Of a DNA stretch of 45,448 bases, positions 15,057-27,960 are shown one piece after another. Under the pieces are notes generated by a model. The model had not been told where the DNA came from. It did no database searches and saw only the letters and a list, made by a program, of their open reading frames with translations. Each line of letters begins with the position of its first letter. Position 1 is the stretch's first letter. Origin of the DNA: an uncultured Elusimicrobia bacterium (GTDB lineage: Bacteria > Elusimicrobiota > Elusimicrobia > Elusimicrobiales > UBA9959); assembly GCA_903873295.1 (NCBI GenBank), contig CAIQNV010000146.1, forward strand, positions 1-45,448. Direction: 5' to 3'. Made by a program: the position numbers and the translations under genes.

Positions 15057-16127
15057 ATGAAAAAGCTATTATTGGCCGTGGTTATGCTGGGGATGGCGGG
15101 CGGAGCTTACGCGGAGAATGCCGCGTGGGAAGGCCTTATAAAGGCGGCCGGCGGCAACGTGGCGCTCCGGGCGGTTTCCGGAAGCATAATTTCTAAAGCG
15201 GCCCCGGTGATAAGAGCTGACGCGACAGAAGGCAGTGTTAAAAGCGCGACCCTGATCTCCCTTATACCGCTTTTGGTCGAGGGTAAGCCGAAAGTCTATA
15301 CGGCGGACCGCTATCCCGAATTATTGAAGAATTTCAGCGCCAGCGAGTATAAGTTCCAGGATGACCAGAGCAACCAGGGAAAATTCAATTATTTGAATGC
15401 CACCCTGCTCCGGATGCAGATAGAACGCTGCCAGGACCTCGGGCTCAGCAAGTGCTCCATGCTCTGGCAGGGGGACAAGAAAGCGACGCTCTCGATGTTG
15501 GGGTCCGACGCCTGGGTGACAGCGGCGCATGTGATAGATGGTTTCATTAAAGACAAAGCCCTGAAACGGCAGCCGGGTGGAAAAATTCTTTTACAGTCGC
15601 TGGCTGTCATCGAGGTCGGCGACTCGGGCACTTGGGTACGGGTCGACCGCCTCTTTCTTCCTAAGACCGCTACCGATCCGGGTTCCGCTGAGACCGCTTC
15701 GGTCAGAACCGGCCGCGATACCGGCGGCAAGAAGATAATTAATATCGGAGACACGTCCATGACGCTTGAAGTTACGGACTTCGCCGTGATCTCTTTTGAC
15801 GCGAACGCCGCCCGCCGGCAGATCGCGGCGGTTGCAGCCGTAACGCCGGTTGCCGACGATCTTCTGACTATCGCCCTGGATGACGGCGAATTGCGCATTC
15901 CTGCCGGGATAGTAATGCCCGTCCCGGGGCTTGAAGCGAGCGGTCTTAATGCCTGGATCGGGATCACTCAGAGCGCGGGAGCCAAAAGAACGATCGTCCC
16001 CGGCGACTCGGGCCGGGCTGTAAAGGACGCGAGCGGCCGCTTCGCAGGGGTTATAGTCGCCGGCCAGAAGTCAGCCACCGGCATAGTCTTTATCTTGTCT
16101 TTCGACGCCGCGGCGCTTGTTCCCTAA
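15057..16127 (+). CDS. Secreted trypsin-like serine protease
   Basis: A 356-residue exported protein. The ATG at 15057 follows AAGGAA and opens the signal peptide MKKLLLAVVMLGMAGGAYA, with likely cleavage before E20. A chymotrypsin-fold triad can be read: H158 in WVTAAHVID, D241 in TDFAVISFD and S318 in VPGDSGRAV, with the oxyanion-type GDSG and a following FAGVIVAG strand. About 130 residues precede the protease core and have no recognised domain. The H-D-S spacing is longer than in trypsin, so this is a divergent S1-like member. It ends in a strong terminator. Substrate unknown; extracytoplasmic location is inferred from the signal peptide. Similar inserts can be regulatory. Confidence 0.78.
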   Translation: MKKLLLAVVMLGMAGGAYAENAAWEGLIKAAGGNVALRAVSGSIISKAAPVIRADATEGSVKSATLISLIPLLVEGKPKVYTADRYPELLKNFSASEYKFQDDQSNQGKFNYLNATLLRMQIERCQDLGLSKCSMLWQGDKKATLSMLGSDAWVTAAHVIDGFIKDKALKRQPGGKILLQSLAVIEVGDSGTWVRVDRLFLPKTATDPGSAETASVRTGRDTGGKKIINIGDTSMTLEVTDFAVISFDANAARRQIAAVAAVTPVADDLLTIALDDGELRIPAGIVMPVPGLEASGLNAWIGITQSAGAKRTIVPGDSGRAVKDASGRFAGVIVAGQKSATGIVFILSFDAAALVP

Positions 16128-16179
16128 AGTACGGTCTTTAACGGTTCCCCGCTTACCGAGGAGGCAAAAGCGGCAAAAT

Positions 16180-16215
16180 GCCGGGCGAAGCTTTGAAGCT
16201 TCGCCCGGCTTTATT
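16180..16215 (+). terminator. Terminator after the serine protease gene
   Basis: A 14-bp perfect stem, GCCGGGCGAAGCTT (16180-16193) pairing with AAGCTTCGCCCGGC (16196-16209), followed by TTTATTA. Confidence 0.85.
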
Positions 16216-16230
16216 ACTTCACCCGGAGGA

Positions 16231-16413
16231 ATAGAACCCGCACCGGCTGATGATTGAGACAACCGCTTCCGGACTCCGTGACGCCCGCCAACAACCGGGC
16301 GCGGCGGAGCTTATTGAATTACAGGAAACCGCCCCGATTTTTTGTATTATTGAGAAAATAGACGGAAAAGAAGCGCTTTATTGGGAACCCAAAAAGGTGG
16401 CACGCACCTTTCC
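16231..16413 (+). repeat. Duplicated block, copy 1 (shortened by 57 bp)
   Basis: Positions 16231-16384 are almost identical to 17268-17421, with at least two substitutions seen. Copy 1 then jumps to AACCCAAAAAGGTGG, which copy 2 reaches only 57 bp later. The difference is exactly 19 codons. The block ends at the palindrome AAAGGTG-GCACG-CACCTTT in both copies. Confidence 0.85.
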
Positions 16414-16480
16414 TTTTCACTTCGGCTTCCAAGAAGCAGATATATATTTGCGGCTTAGCGTAGGGGACGCTGATGACTAA
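16250..16480 (+). pseudogene. Short ORF inside duplicated block, probable gene remnant
   Basis: A 76-codon frame starting MIETTASGLRDARQQPG. In copy 2 the same frame has ACG instead of ATG but an extra in-frame 19 codons. The ATG overlaps the stop of a second frame ending IEPAPADD, an arrangement typical of coupled genes. The frame runs through the REP-like palindrome into unrelated sequence, so it looks like a broken gene end. No family recognised. Confidence 0.4.
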
Positions 16481-16592
16481 ATGGCTATTGATTAACATGC
16501 ATGAAAAATATAAAAAGGTACCAGGGGAGTTTTTTAGGCTAGTGCTGTAAACTCATACCGCTCCCTTATGCCAACTCTTTTAGGAAATAGAT

Positions 16593-17072
16593 ATGGATAA
16601 GTACTCGATAACGGGCCTTCTATTGCTGTTGACTGCTACTGGTCTGCTGGTCGGGCGCTATATGAGCGCGAAGCGATCCGTTGCGCCTATTGAACGGTCC
16701 GGGCAATATATGAACAAAGAGATCGCATTCGAACACCTGAAACCCTGCCTGAACGCGCTCGCGGCGCCCGGTAACAAAAAGAGTACGTACGATCTGTCCT
16801 TTTTAAAAAACCTGGAGAAGTGGGACGAACCGGTCAAGGGAAGGTTTCAACCGGTCGCGCCGCAGCTTCTTGACGGGGTAGAGATACTTCGATCTTGTTC
16901 TAAAACAGGTGTCACGGAAATTAAAAGTTCAAAACCAGGCATTTTAAAGGATTATAAATACTGGGTTTTTTCCTGGCTGCAGCCGGGTGTCATTGATGAG
17001 AGTTATACGTTTTACGTAAACGCGGCCGGCGGTGAAGTCAGCTTGATAGTCTATTACCAAAGTCCTGATTGA
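16593..17072 (+). CDS. Membrane-anchored or exported protein of unknown function
   Basis: A 159-residue protein. The N-terminus MDKYSITGLLLLLTATGLLVG is a single hydrophobic anchor or uncleaved signal, followed by a soluble domain with a Cys pair (C52 and C101 by my count) and a beta-rich C-terminus. AGGAA lies before the ATG. It sits between the two copies of the duplicated block, as if it entered or was trapped there. No family recognised. Confidence 0.6.
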   Translation: MDKYSITGLLLLLTATGLLVGRYMSAKRSVAPIERSGQYMNKEIAFEHLKPCLNALAAPGNKKSTYDLSFLKNLEKWDEPVKGRFQPVAPQLLDGVEILRSCSKTGVTEIKSSKPGILKDYKYWVFSWLQPGVIDESYTFYVNAAGGEVSLIVYYQSPD

Positions 17073-17093
17073 AAACTCCGCGAAAAAAACCGC

Positions 17094-17294
17094 ATGAATG
17101 GAAAAAGCTCCTGTTACCAAAGCACTGCAGGCCGTATAACCCACCTGGGCCTGCCTGCCGAATACCCGAAGTACAGGCCGGCCCCCCAGGCGTCGCTTTA
17201 TGAACGCGCCTGCGGCCCGCCGGACAAAGACTGCCAGCCGGATCCGAAAGGGGATTTATACGAAGTAATAGAACCCGCACCGGCTGACGATTGA
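17094..17294 (+). pseudogene. Possible remnant ORF ending in duplicated block, copy 2
   Basis: A 66-codon frame ending LYEVIEPAPADD. The same C-terminal codons occur in copy 1 at 16231-16257, which argues that this frame was once a gene end. No Shine-Dalgarno is convincing. It could be chance. Confidence 0.25.
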
Positions 17295-17507
17295 GACAAC
17301 CACTTCCGGACTCCGTGACGCCCGCCAACAACCGGGCGCGGCGGAGCTTATTGAATTACAGGAAACCGCCCCGATTTTTTGTATTATTGAGAAAATAGAC
17401 GGAAAAGAAGCGCTTTATTGGAAATTTTCCGGCAGCGGAAAGAAAAAGACAGAGCAGGAACTGGCGATAACCGCTCTTAAACCCAAAAAGGTGGCACGCA
17501 CCTTTCC
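17268..17507 (+). repeat. Duplicated block, copy 2 (long form)
   Basis: Matches 16231-16413 but keeps 57 bp that copy 1 lacks. Its end, with the palindrome AAAGGTG-GCACG-CACCTTT, abuts the stop codon of the metalloprotease-like gene at 17513. Confidence 0.85.
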
Positions 17508-17512
17508 CACCT

Positions 17513-18106
17513 TTACAACCCGCAGCTATCCGCGTACCCATTGCGATATGGCTCTATGCCTGCGGTTCTAAGCGCGCTCATTGCCAGGCTTGTGGCGTCG
17601 CACTCGTTAGCAAAACCAATGATATGGGCGGTTTCATGAATAAGAGCCTGTGCTGTGGCATTGTCGCTTCCTTCATTTAAAATCAGAGCGCAGATATAAA
17701 TGTCCGGGTCTCCATCAAGTGTGTATGCGGCTTCACCTGGGTTACAACCCCGTCCAGTATTTCCGGACGGCGCCATACGGATTGAGATCCGGGATCTCCA
17801 GGCCCTTTCCATCTCGGCATACGCATATGCAAGGTGAGGTGCGTCCGTGGAATTAATTCTCAGTATGCGGCCGACCAATTTTTTCACCTTGGGTGAAACG
17901 GGGGATACGGAGTCTGAAAGGACAAGTGGCGATTGAACGGGGCTCATTTTATTTCCGGAGGAAAGCGACTGTTCATCGCTCTTCAACGCTACCGGTTCGG
18001 CTTTCGGCGCGGGAAGGTCCGCTGTCCGGTCAATAGCCGGTTCGGGCGCGTTCACATTGACATTGTGATTCTGCCACATAGTGATCGAAATAGAATTCGG
18101 ATCCAT
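17513..18106 (-). CDS. Putative zinc metalloprotease, probably 5'-truncated
   Basis: A 197-residue frame with the zinc-protease motif H157-E158-x-x-H161-x-x-G164 and E168 in the position of the metzincin third ligand (IHETAHIIGFANE). Upstream is a Pro/Ser-rich linker and no signal peptide, although homologous extracellular proteases normally have one. The ATG at 18106 has no good Shine-Dalgarno and an in-frame TAG lies six codons upstream, exactly where the prophage-side sequence begins. I infer the original 5' end was cut off by the prophage or a linked rearrangement. It could still be a short intracellular protein. Confidence 0.5.
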   Translation of the reverse strand: MDPNSISITMWQNHNVNVNAPEPAIDRTADLPAPKAEPVALKSDEQSLSSGNKMSPVQSPLVLSDSVSPVSPKVKKLVGRILRINSTDAPHLAYAYAEMERAWRSRISIRMAPSGNTGRGCNPGEAAYTLDGDPDIYICALILNEGSDNATAQALIHETAHIIGFANECDATSLAMSALRTAGIEPYRNGYADSCGL

Positions 18107-18122
18107 CGGAACGCTTATAACC

Positions 18123-18166
18123 TATCAGGCAGTTTGAGAAAAAGTATCAGGCAGTTTGAGAAAAAC
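18123..18166. repeat. Two tandem 22-bp repeats at the prophage left edge
   Basis: TATCAGGCAGTTTGAGAAAA begins at 18123 and again at 18145. The units are 22 bp each and differ only in the last base. Adjacent 22-bp sites are how MuA transposase binding sites are arranged at Mu ends. The expected terminal TG is not obvious here, so this assignment is tentative. Confidence 0.55.
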
Positions 18167-18226
18167 GTAGGCCTTTAGACCTATATTTAAGCAAAAAATC
18201 GCAAATTGTTGATAACTTTTATTCTC

Positions 18227-18248
18227 AGCCCCGGTTTCGGGGCTTTTT
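18227..18248 (+). terminator. Terminator at the prophage left edge
   Basis: The stem AGCCCCG (18227-18233) pairs with CGGGGCT (18238-18244), has a GTTT loop and is followed by TTTTT. It is oriented for plus-strand transcripts entering the prophage. On the minus strand the trailing sequence is less T-rich, but it may also stop the tail operon, which ends at 18274. Confidence 0.65.
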
Positions 18249-18273
18249 AATTATCAAGGAACAGGTACTTTGC

Positions 18274-19641
18274 TTAATACTTTATGAAGGCCGGCAGTGC
18301 TAAGTTTTTTGGCCTGGTTTCAACACCGCCATTATTAGGCTGCTTGACCCCTTGAGTATCGAACTCCCCCACCCGAGACTGATGCCCTGTGCCATCCACC
18401 CCGTTCGATGCAACATCTCCACGCGCGGGGTGTGTATGGTCTATAATAGCGTCATTCTGAAAGCTGCCGAAAACGCGGCCGGAATCGAGGCCGCGGCCAC
18501 CATCCCAGATGCGCAGGAAGTAGCCGCGGGGGTCTAGGATGTCGAAAGTTGTAAGGCCATTTCCGGGACCAGCTACTGACCAACAGAATAACGTGTGGAC
18601 ACCATCCTGTGCGCCGCTTGTGGCGATAGGCGCACCGATGGGAGTTGTGCTGATCTTAAAGGCGTCAACAGTGAAGCCGGCGGCGAGAATATAATAGTCC
18701 GTGCCAACGGTTATACCAGTAGGGAGCGTGCCGGTTGTGGTGAAGCGGACTCGGTCCCCGATATCAAGGCCGTGGTCGGGTTTGGGAATAATCAAGGGCG
18801 TACCAATAGGAAGCGTTACAGCATAATGCGGGACCATAAAGTCGAACAGTTCCGCATACTGTGCCCTTAATAAAGTTGCGGGCTTATAGGGAATATATCC
18901 CGCCGGAGTCCGGCGAGAAATACGAGTAATCACCGTACCGACCGGCACTCCGTTGGAGAATGCCGGGGTGAGCAACTGGAAGTTGGCACCGTCGTAGATA
19001 ACTACGGCTATCTGGCCGGAAACAATATCTCCGGCATCGAGCGGCAGATTACCGCGTTTTTTTACATCCTTAACACCGCAGCCGTTTACATTTAGCGTCG
19101 CCGGGCCGGTGTTGGTATTGCCGGCAAGAAAAAGGACGGGAGCGCCGATTACATACTCCGCTATGCCAGGCGTCAGGGTGATGGTGTAAGCGTCGGCAGC
19201 GCCGGTGTCGGCAGCGTAATTAACTACCGCATCGACCTGATGCGCCAGGCCGCGGGATAGCAGTTGGAAATTCACTCCGTCATATACCACGCAGACTATC
19301 TGTCCGGCGCGGATTTCTTCAGCGCCGAGCGTGTCAACCCCGTATTTTTTTATTGGCTTAACTCCGAGTCCGTTGATGTTCAGGGTGGCTGCCCCTGTGT
19401 TAGCGGCGGCGGCCTGGAACCAAATAGGCATGCCGGCGGTATACACTTGCAGGGCGGGCGTCAAGGCGATGATATAAGCATTAGCAGCGCCGGTATCTAT
19501 AGCGTAGTCTATGGCCCCGCTTCCGTCCTGGTCCAGTCCCTCGTGCCGGTGATTATTCATCGCGTTCAGCGCTTCGGCAGTAACTATCGTCCCGGCTCTG
19601 CCCTGGCTTTTGTCCGCGTTCAAATAGACTGTCTTGCTCAT
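18274..19641 (-). CDS. Phage tail fibre with Tail-Collar-like C-terminus
   Basis: A 455-residue fibre. An N-terminal segment (KTVYLNADKSQGRAG, then TIVTAEALNAMNNHRHEGLD) is paralogous to the start of the fibre gene at 25665. Two tandem copies of a domain of about 78 residues follow (each with NTGAATLNINGLGVK-type and YDGVNFQLL-type ends). The C-terminal part, GTVITRISRRTPAGYIPY through DPRGYFLRIWDGGRGLDSGR to RPKNLALPAFIKY, has the tail-collar/fibre-tip pattern. It should bind the host surface. A CAGGAG precedes the ATG. It is the last gene of the tail operon. Confidence 0.85.
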   Translation of the reverse strand: MSKTVYLNADKSQGRAGTIVTAEALNAMNNHRHEGLDQDGSGAIDYAIDTGAANAYIIALTPALQVYTAGMPIWFQAAAANTGAATLNINGLGVKPIKKYGVDTLGAEEIRAGQIVCVVYDGVNFQLLSRGLAHQVDAVVNYAADTGAADAYTITLTPGIAEYVIGAPVLFLAGNTNTGPATLNVNGCGVKDVKKRGNLPLDAGDIVSGQIAVVIYDGANFQLLTPAFSNGVPVGTVITRISRRTPAGYIPYKPATLLRAQYAELFDFMVPHYAVTLPIGTPLIIPKPDHGLDIGDRVRFTTTGTLPTGITVGTDYYILAAGFTVDAFKISTTPIGAPIATSGAQDGVHTLFCWSVAGPGNGLTTFDILDPRGYFLRIWDGGRGLDSGRVFGSFQNDAIIDHTHPARGDVASNGVDGTGHQSRVGEFDTQGVKQPNNGGVETRPKNLALPAFIKY

Positions 19642-19682
19642 ACGGTTTCTCCTGGCTTCCTTATATAGTTACATCTCCGGAG

Positions 19683-20120
19683 CTACTGGGGTGAGGCGGC
19701 CGGAGGATCCTGAGGAGCCGGTGCGGCCGGAAGTTCCGGTTTTGCTTCAGGAAATATCACAGGGGTAATTAAAGCGATGTCTGCCAGATCCTGCACAGAG
19801 ATCACTGTCGGTGCAGTAGTGGCCGCTATCATCTTGTCGGCCTTGTGCGCCGCGCCGGCGGCAGCGATGGCAGCGCCTATCTTGAGCACGTAAGGGTTAG
19901 CGGTAAGGCCCTGTCCCCACGTTAAGACCGCCGCCAGGCCATGCAGGGCCGTAAACTGGTCCGCAAGGCCTGCCAGCGCCAACAGCGAGGGCGCTATGAC
20001 CTGGTTGGTGAACATAAGCGCCAGGCCGAAGTAGGTCTTGGAGCCGTTCACTATATCCTGTGCTTTGATCAGCAAGTCCTGGTATTTCTGGGGAATGAGC
20101 AAGTTAATTATCCATTTCAT
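19683..20120 (-). CDS. Small hydrophobic phage protein, possible holin
   Basis: A 145-residue protein with an amphipathic start (MKWIINLLIPQKYQDLLIKA), a hydrophobic stretch around APSLLALAGLA and a second near LKIGAAIAAAGAA, then an Ala/Pro-rich tail. AAGGAGG precedes the ATG. Its size, two membrane segments and position near fibre genes would fit a holin working with the M15 peptidase, but there is no diagnostic motif. It could equally be a membrane anchor for the exported proteins encoded just upstream. Confidence 0.5.
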   Translation of the reverse strand: MKWIINLLIPQKYQDLLIKAQDIVNGSKTYFGLALMFTNQVIAPSLLALAGLADQFTALHGLAAVLTWGQGLTANPYVLKIGAAIAAAGAAHKADKMIAATTAPTVISVQDLADIALITPVIFPEAKPELPAAPAPQDPPAASPQ

Positions 20121-20130
20121 AAATGCCTCC

Positions 20131-20637
20131 TTAAAAGAGCAATGTCCCGCCGGCGAATAGTGTCGGGATGATCTTAGATTCTTTCAGCGATTTAAACACC
20201 CATGATAATTGCGGGCCAACGAATAAAGATAGGTCCGGGGTTGTAGTCTTTGGCGGAGCCAGGATAGTTTTCAGGTTCGAGAACTGACTGTCTGAACTGA
20301 CCGCATTTAAGATCGTCAGCGCGGTGGCTTTTCCGGCCGGCAGCATATTAAGCCCGGAACCGAACGAGACCGAGCGGCCGCCCAAACCGGCCCCGAGTGT
20401 GCCGCCTACAGTCAGCGGCGCCCATCCTTCGCAGATAGAAGGGATAAGGCAGCCATCCACCGGCGAATGCGTCACCAGCGCCAGCACGCCGCCGGTGGCG
20501 CTATGCCCCTTATAATCCGAGAACAGTCCTAATGAGGTCTGCGGGTGCGCGGGATCAATGGCTCTGAAGTACGGCGCAGCCTGGCTTGTGCCGACGGCGG
20601 TGCAGAGTAGCAGCGTTATTAACGTTTTTTTTATCAT
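20131..20637 (-). CDS. Exported small protein of the prophage tail locus
   Basis: A 168-residue protein with signal peptide MIKKTLITLLLCTAVGTSQA. The mature part is Gly-rich with beta-like segments and has one Cys pair (DGCLIPSICEG); the ending LFAGGTLLF, with a terminal Phe, would suit a small outer-membrane barrel. AAGGAGAAAG precedes the ATG. A Sec signal peptide in a phage tail operon is unusual. No family recognised. Confidence 0.6.
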   Translation of the reverse strand: MIKKTLITLLLCTAVGTSQAAPYFRAIDPAHPQTSLGLFSDYKGHSATGGVLALVTHSPVDGCLIPSICEGWAPLTVGGTLGAGLGGRSVSFGSGLNMLPAGKATALTILNAVSSDSQFSNLKTILAPPKTTTPDLSLFVGPQLSWVFKSLKESKIIPTLFAGGTLLF

Positions 20638-20798
20638 ATATCTTTCTCCTTATTGTCTACGGCTAGCAGAATCCGACGGTGCCCTTCACGTTCCTGTAGG
20701 GTGGGGGTCATATTTAAACCCAATTTTTATGCGTCCCATAACAACATATCTGCCCTATTATTAAGAGCGCATAAATAAAAACAACAGACAAAACTAAC
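20638..20798. other. Short AT-rich intergenic gap
   Basis: This gap lies between the LamG gene stop and the small exported protein, and is clearly AT-richer than the tail genes. It may hold a separate promoter for the three distal genes, but no consensus hexamer pair is convincing. Confidence 0.3.
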
Positions 20799-21544
20799 TT
20801 AATAAACATTAGAGTGCCTCCCTAAACCTTCAGTGAATATTCGTTGGATTTCTCCCTGTGGGAGGGGGCGGTTAAAAATTGGCACTTCATCAACTATACC
20901 GTTAAAAAAATAATCCGCCCAACCGGCTTCTCCTATGTCAATAGGTGAGGTGTTGGCAGGCATAGCTGTAGTGGAGTTTGTTGAGGCTTCTAATCTTCCG
21001 TTGATATAAAGTTTAAGTTGTTTCCCGTCATAGGTGCCCGTAAGAAAGAACCACCTATTTGAAGGGAGTCTCCAGTTGGAATTAACTTGTCTGGCTCCCC
21101 CGAGATTTCTATTTAGTTTTGCGCTGTACCAAGTACCTCCGACGTAGTAATGAAAACCAAAGCCTTCTCCTGATAAAGAGCCAAGATAAAAAGGTATTTC
21201 TCCGCTCCAATCTTTAACAACAATTCCTGCGCAGTTGAGGTTATCATCAGAAGTTCCTGTTTGATAAACCCAAGCCGCTACAGTAGGGTGAGCGATATTA
21301 TATACAGCATTATGAGCAACCAAGACGAATTGATTGGCTCCTGTTATTTTGATTCCATTCCCAAATCTTCCTGTTACCCAAGAACCGGAAAAAGAAGCTC
21401 CATTCGTACCTCTTATAGTGTCAAAAGCAGTGCTTCCGCTGGTTTCATTGAAGTGCCAGAGGCTGACTAATCCAGACATTTGCGACGACAATTGGCCTGC
21501 TTTAGCGGGGGCGATTGTTAAAAATATAAGGAAAAAGAGTTTCA

Positions 21545-21545
<1 letters not shown>
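20799..21545 (-). CDS. Secreted LamG/concanavalin-like lectin-fold protein
   Basis: A 248-residue protein with signal peptide MKLFFLIFLTIAPAKAG. It has one LamG-like jelly-roll domain: LVSLWHFNETSGSTAFDT at the start, GNGIKITGANQFV, a TVAAWVYQ strand, WFFLTGTYDGKQLKLYINGR and FNGIVDEVPIFNR at the end. All are classic LamG/Laminin_G_3 signatures, implying carbohydrate or protein binding. The start is the ATG that overlaps the stop of the collagen-like gene as TAATG. The coding DNA is much more AT-rich than its neighbours, suggesting recent acquisition. By position it could be an adhesin or part of the receptor-binding tip. Confidence 0.8.
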
Positions 21546-26261
<4,716 letters not shown>

Positions 26262-26268
26262 AACTCTC

Positions 26269-26811
26269 CTAAGCGGCGTACTCGAAATAAACTATCGTAT
26301 GCGCCGGCTTCAGCTTATTGAAGATGGTCTCTATATTCGCGGAGGATCCGCCCAGCGGCTCCCCGGCGCAGAACTCGCCGGCGCGTGCGAATTCATCCGT
26401 GTCCACCAGCCCTCTCACTACCCAGCGCCACACGGCGTCCGCAATGCAGAGTATATCCCCGCACCTGGCGTGGCCGGCCCTAGGGAGCACATAGTCGGTA
26501 ATGGTGATCAGCTGCCCCGTCAGTGCGGCCAGGTTAATAAAGAATTTCCTATTCAGCTCGCGGCCGAAGAACCTGACCATCACGTTTCTCCGGCGTTCGA
26601 CAACCGTCAGCGCAGGGTTGGTCTGTATCTCCATCATCCGTTCCCACTCAGGCAGCGTTATAAAGGCCAGATCCGGAAGCACTTCCTGCAGGAGCTGGTT
26701 GGCCGCGGCCTCCGCCCTGTCCAGCGCCGCGCCTTCAATAGCGTCGTAATCCTCCATCCCGTCCAGCTGGATAGGCGGGGTTAAAGATTTAAGGATCTCC
26801 GCGTTCGTCAT
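26269..26811 (-). CDS. Baseplate protein, Mu gp48-like (DUF2313)
   Basis: A 180-residue member of the Mu gp48/DUF2313 family that links the baseplate wedge to the fibres. Recognised by ALDRAEAAANQLLQEVLPD, then LPEWERMMEIQ and VVERRRNVMVRF near residues 28-75, and by position between gp47 and the fibre. The ATG overlaps the gp47 stop (ATGA). Confidence 0.85.
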   Translation of the reverse strand: MTNAEILKSLTPPIQLDGMEDYDAIEGAALDRAEAAANQLLQEVLPDLAFITLPEWERMMEIQTNPALTVVERRRNVMVRFFGRELNRKFFINLAALTGQLITITDYVLPRAGHARCGDILCIADAVWRWVVRGLVDTDEFARAGEFCAGEPLGGSSANIETIFNKLKPAHTIVYFEYAA

Positions 26812-27596
26812 GAGATCGTTATCTCCCCGGCGCGGATCACCTGGTAGTCCGTGGCGATCACATTAGCCGCCGGCACAGTCACTTCAGCGTCGATCGCGCC
26901 AAGCTCCAGCGCCAAACCGGCCAGCTGGCTAAGCACCAGGGTGTTTTTAGGATTCAGGCCAAGGCAATAATCCCTGATGCTGGCGCTCAGCGCGTCGTTG
27001 TTCACGCTGCCAGTTACGGTAATGGCAATATCCTCTCTCAGCGCCTGTACCGCTAAAACGCTGAAGTCGCCGGCAGTTACCGAGCGCACTTCGTCTATAT
27101 GAAGCTCCACAGCGTCCAGCAGCGCCTGACTGGGCACGGTGTCCGTTTCGCCTTCAGCCACATAACCTTCCTCGGCAAGCACCACTACAGCTACCGTGCC
27201 GGGGCCAAGTGGAACGGGGATGCAATGCGCGCCGGCTACGCCGTCCACCTCGTTTGCCCATTCCACATAATCATCCTCGTTGCCGCCGGCGTTAGGTGTG
27301 CGCCGCTTAGCCAGCACGCGCGTGGCCAGGCTTTCGGTGGACTCGCCCGCAGCGCGGGTAAGTCCGACACAGAAAGCGTGCCGGTCCACCAACAGCGAGG
27401 TGGACGTGTCTACGAAGATCTGCTTCACAATATTCGCCTGCTTCTTATGCAGCCCCCAGGTTGCGGCCGCCAGGCGCGCAGCCATCACAAAGTGAGGGCT
27501 GCCTTTACTGACATCCACTCCGGGAAATAAGTTCCGGGTGTCGGCCAGGCACTCTTCCAGGATGGTTTCAAAGTCTTTTTCAAAATCGGAATTCAT
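26808..27596 (-). CDS. Baseplate wedge protein J-like, Mu gp47
   Basis: A 262-residue baseplate J/gp47 family protein. It shows the expected LARRNLFPGVDVSKGS-like start, the RAAGESTESLATRVLAKRR segment and NAGGNEDDYVEWANEVDGVA, which in this family precedes the core beta-sandwich. It is shorter than Mu gp47, about 360 residues from memory. GGAGTATAACCTT precedes the ATG and overlaps the end of the gp46 gene. Confidence 0.87.
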   Translation of the reverse strand: MNSDFEKDFETILEECLADTRNLFPGVDVSKGSPHFVMAARLAAATWGLHKKQANIVKQIFVDTSTSLLVDRHAFCVGLTRAAGESTESLATRVLAKRRTPNAGGNEDDYVEWANEVDGVAGAHCIPVPLGPGTVAVVVLAEEGYVAEGETDTVPSQALLDAVELHIDEVRSVTAGDFSVLAVQALREDIAITVTGSVNNDALSASIRDYCLGLNPKNTLVLSQLAGLALELGAIDAEVTVPAANVIATDYQVIRAGEITIS

Positions 27597-27600
27597 AAGG

Positions 27601-27960
27601 TTATACTCCGACCGGGATAAACTTCTCGAATACCACCGGGTCGCCGGCGGCTGGCGTCACTGTCACGGTCCGCACCAGCCCGCCGTTAACGCGCGAAGTA
27701 ACCACGTCCACCGCGGTCGCCCGCTTGGTATCAAGCAGCCATTGCAGCGCTTCCCTGGCGGAAGCCTCGGCTTTCTTGGCGGCCAGCGCCACGTCCTTTT
27801 CCCTGTTCAATTCATGGTCCCGGCTGCCGAAATTAACGTCGAACCACCAGCTCCCTATGGGCATTGCCAGAGACAGGTAGATGTTATTTATCAGCGTTGT
27901 TGTTGTTCCTGTAGTGAGTTTCCCGCGGCCGTTAGTAGTCTCTATTATAAAATCGGTCAT
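27601..27960 (-). CDS. Baseplate protein, Mu gp46-like
   Basis: A 119-residue Mu gp46 family protein (gp25/W-like lysozyme-fold wedge protein). Recognised by GSWWFDVNFGSRDHEL and the alternating helix KAEASAREALQWLLDTKRATA, plus its position between gp45 and gp47. I use the ATG at 27960 that shares its A with the TGA stop of gp45; a GTG one codon earlier is possible. Confidence 0.85.
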   Translation of the reverse strand: MTDFIIETTNGRGKLTTGTTTTLINNIYLSLAMPIGSWWFDVNFGSRDHELNREKDVALAAKKAEASAREALQWLLDTKRATAVDVVTSRVNGGLVRTVTVTPAAGDPVVFEKFIPVGV

